Shown: positions 30,784 to 30,838 of the stretch, one piece after another
How the letters are laid out: every line of letters starts with the position of its first letter
How positions within the stretch are numbered: the stretch's first letter is position 1
From: an uncultured Campylobacter sp.
GTDB taxonomy: Bacteria > Campylobacterota > Campylobacteria > Campylobacterales > Campylobacteraceae
Reading direction: 5' to 3'
Assembly: GCF_937973075.1 (NCBI RefSeq)
Contig: NZ_CALBWL010000033.1
Location: forward strand, 1-30,838
DNA: 30,838 nucleotides
Made by a program: the position numbers and the translations under genes
Notes under the pieces: model-generated
Databases searched by the model: none
Told to the model about the DNA's origin: nothing
The model's input: only the letters and a program-made list of their open reading frames with translations

Positions 30784-30838
30784 GAATTCCAAGAATTCCA
30801 AGAATTCCAAGAATTCCAAGAATTCCAAGAATTCCAAG
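30784..30838 (+). repeat. 9-nt tandem repeat (GAATTCCAA)n at the window edge
   Basis: Six perfect copies of GAATTCCAA run from 30784 to 30837 and a seventh begins at the last base. The length is a multiple of three, so copy changes would add or remove three residues (EFQ, NSK or IPR by frame) rather than shift a frame. The window ends inside the tract, which could mark an assembly break. Confidence 0.95.

Noticed and set aside
1..30838. tRNA or rRNA genes, insertion sequences, prophage or toxin-antitoxin genes
   Set aside because: I read for cloverleaf ends, transposase motifs and terminal inverted repeats on both strands and found nothing I could support.

Overview
The window looks like a chromosomal segment of a Campylobacter (Epsilonproteobacteria). 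The protein families, the gpsA-gatB pair, atpB followed by a small membrane protein, and cca next to a CiaD-like gene all resemble Campylobacter. The housekeeping genes are less AT-rich than in C. jejuni, so an oral-type species (gracilis/showae/rectus-like) is my guess, not a demonstrated identity. Nearly every gene is on the minus strand; rpoD is the only sizeable plus-strand gene. The left edge lies inside a CRISPR array and the right edge inside a 9-nt tandem repeat, so both ends may be assembly breakpoints.

Region 1 (1-9,912) is a complete type I-B CRISPR-Cas locus transcribed leftwards: cas6, then a consensus-like promoter, then cas8b-cas7-cas5-cas3-cas4-cas2-cas1, then a leader and a 20-repeat array that runs off the left edge. 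The interference genes (cas8b, cas7, cas5, cas3) are clearly more AT-rich than cas6, cas4, cas2 and cas1, so the locus looks like a mosaic. A second array (21,544-21,960), about 12 kb from cas6, has a different repeat but a leader homologous to that of array 1. The repeat stems of the two arrays differ by compensatory changes, so one Cas set probably serves both.

Region 2 (9,985-17,431) runs leftwards: an 80-aa protein, an expanded CiaD-like protein, cca, a repeat-rich low-complexity gene region, trmL, a secreted nuclease-like protein, an unlisted small membrane protein and glyS. Most are overlapping or tightly packed. The repeat-rich region (13,991-14,611) has a striking 15-nt periodicity of AAATT cores. 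It encodes pentapeptide-like repeats in two frames. A related 16-nt series sharing the core AAATTTCATCTCG lies in non-coding DNA between gpsA and gatB.

Region 3 (17,441-21,289) holds leuB and leuD (leucine synthesis) divergent from rpoD (primary sigma factor).

Region 4 (21,290-30,838) holds CRISPR array 2, a two-TM DKNYY-like envelope protein with a possibly leaderless mRNA, uraA, gpsA, gatB, a small membrane protein and atpB. It ends in a 9-nt tandem repeat that lies in open reading frames leaving the window. I saw no tRNA, rRNA, insertion sequence or prophage genes.
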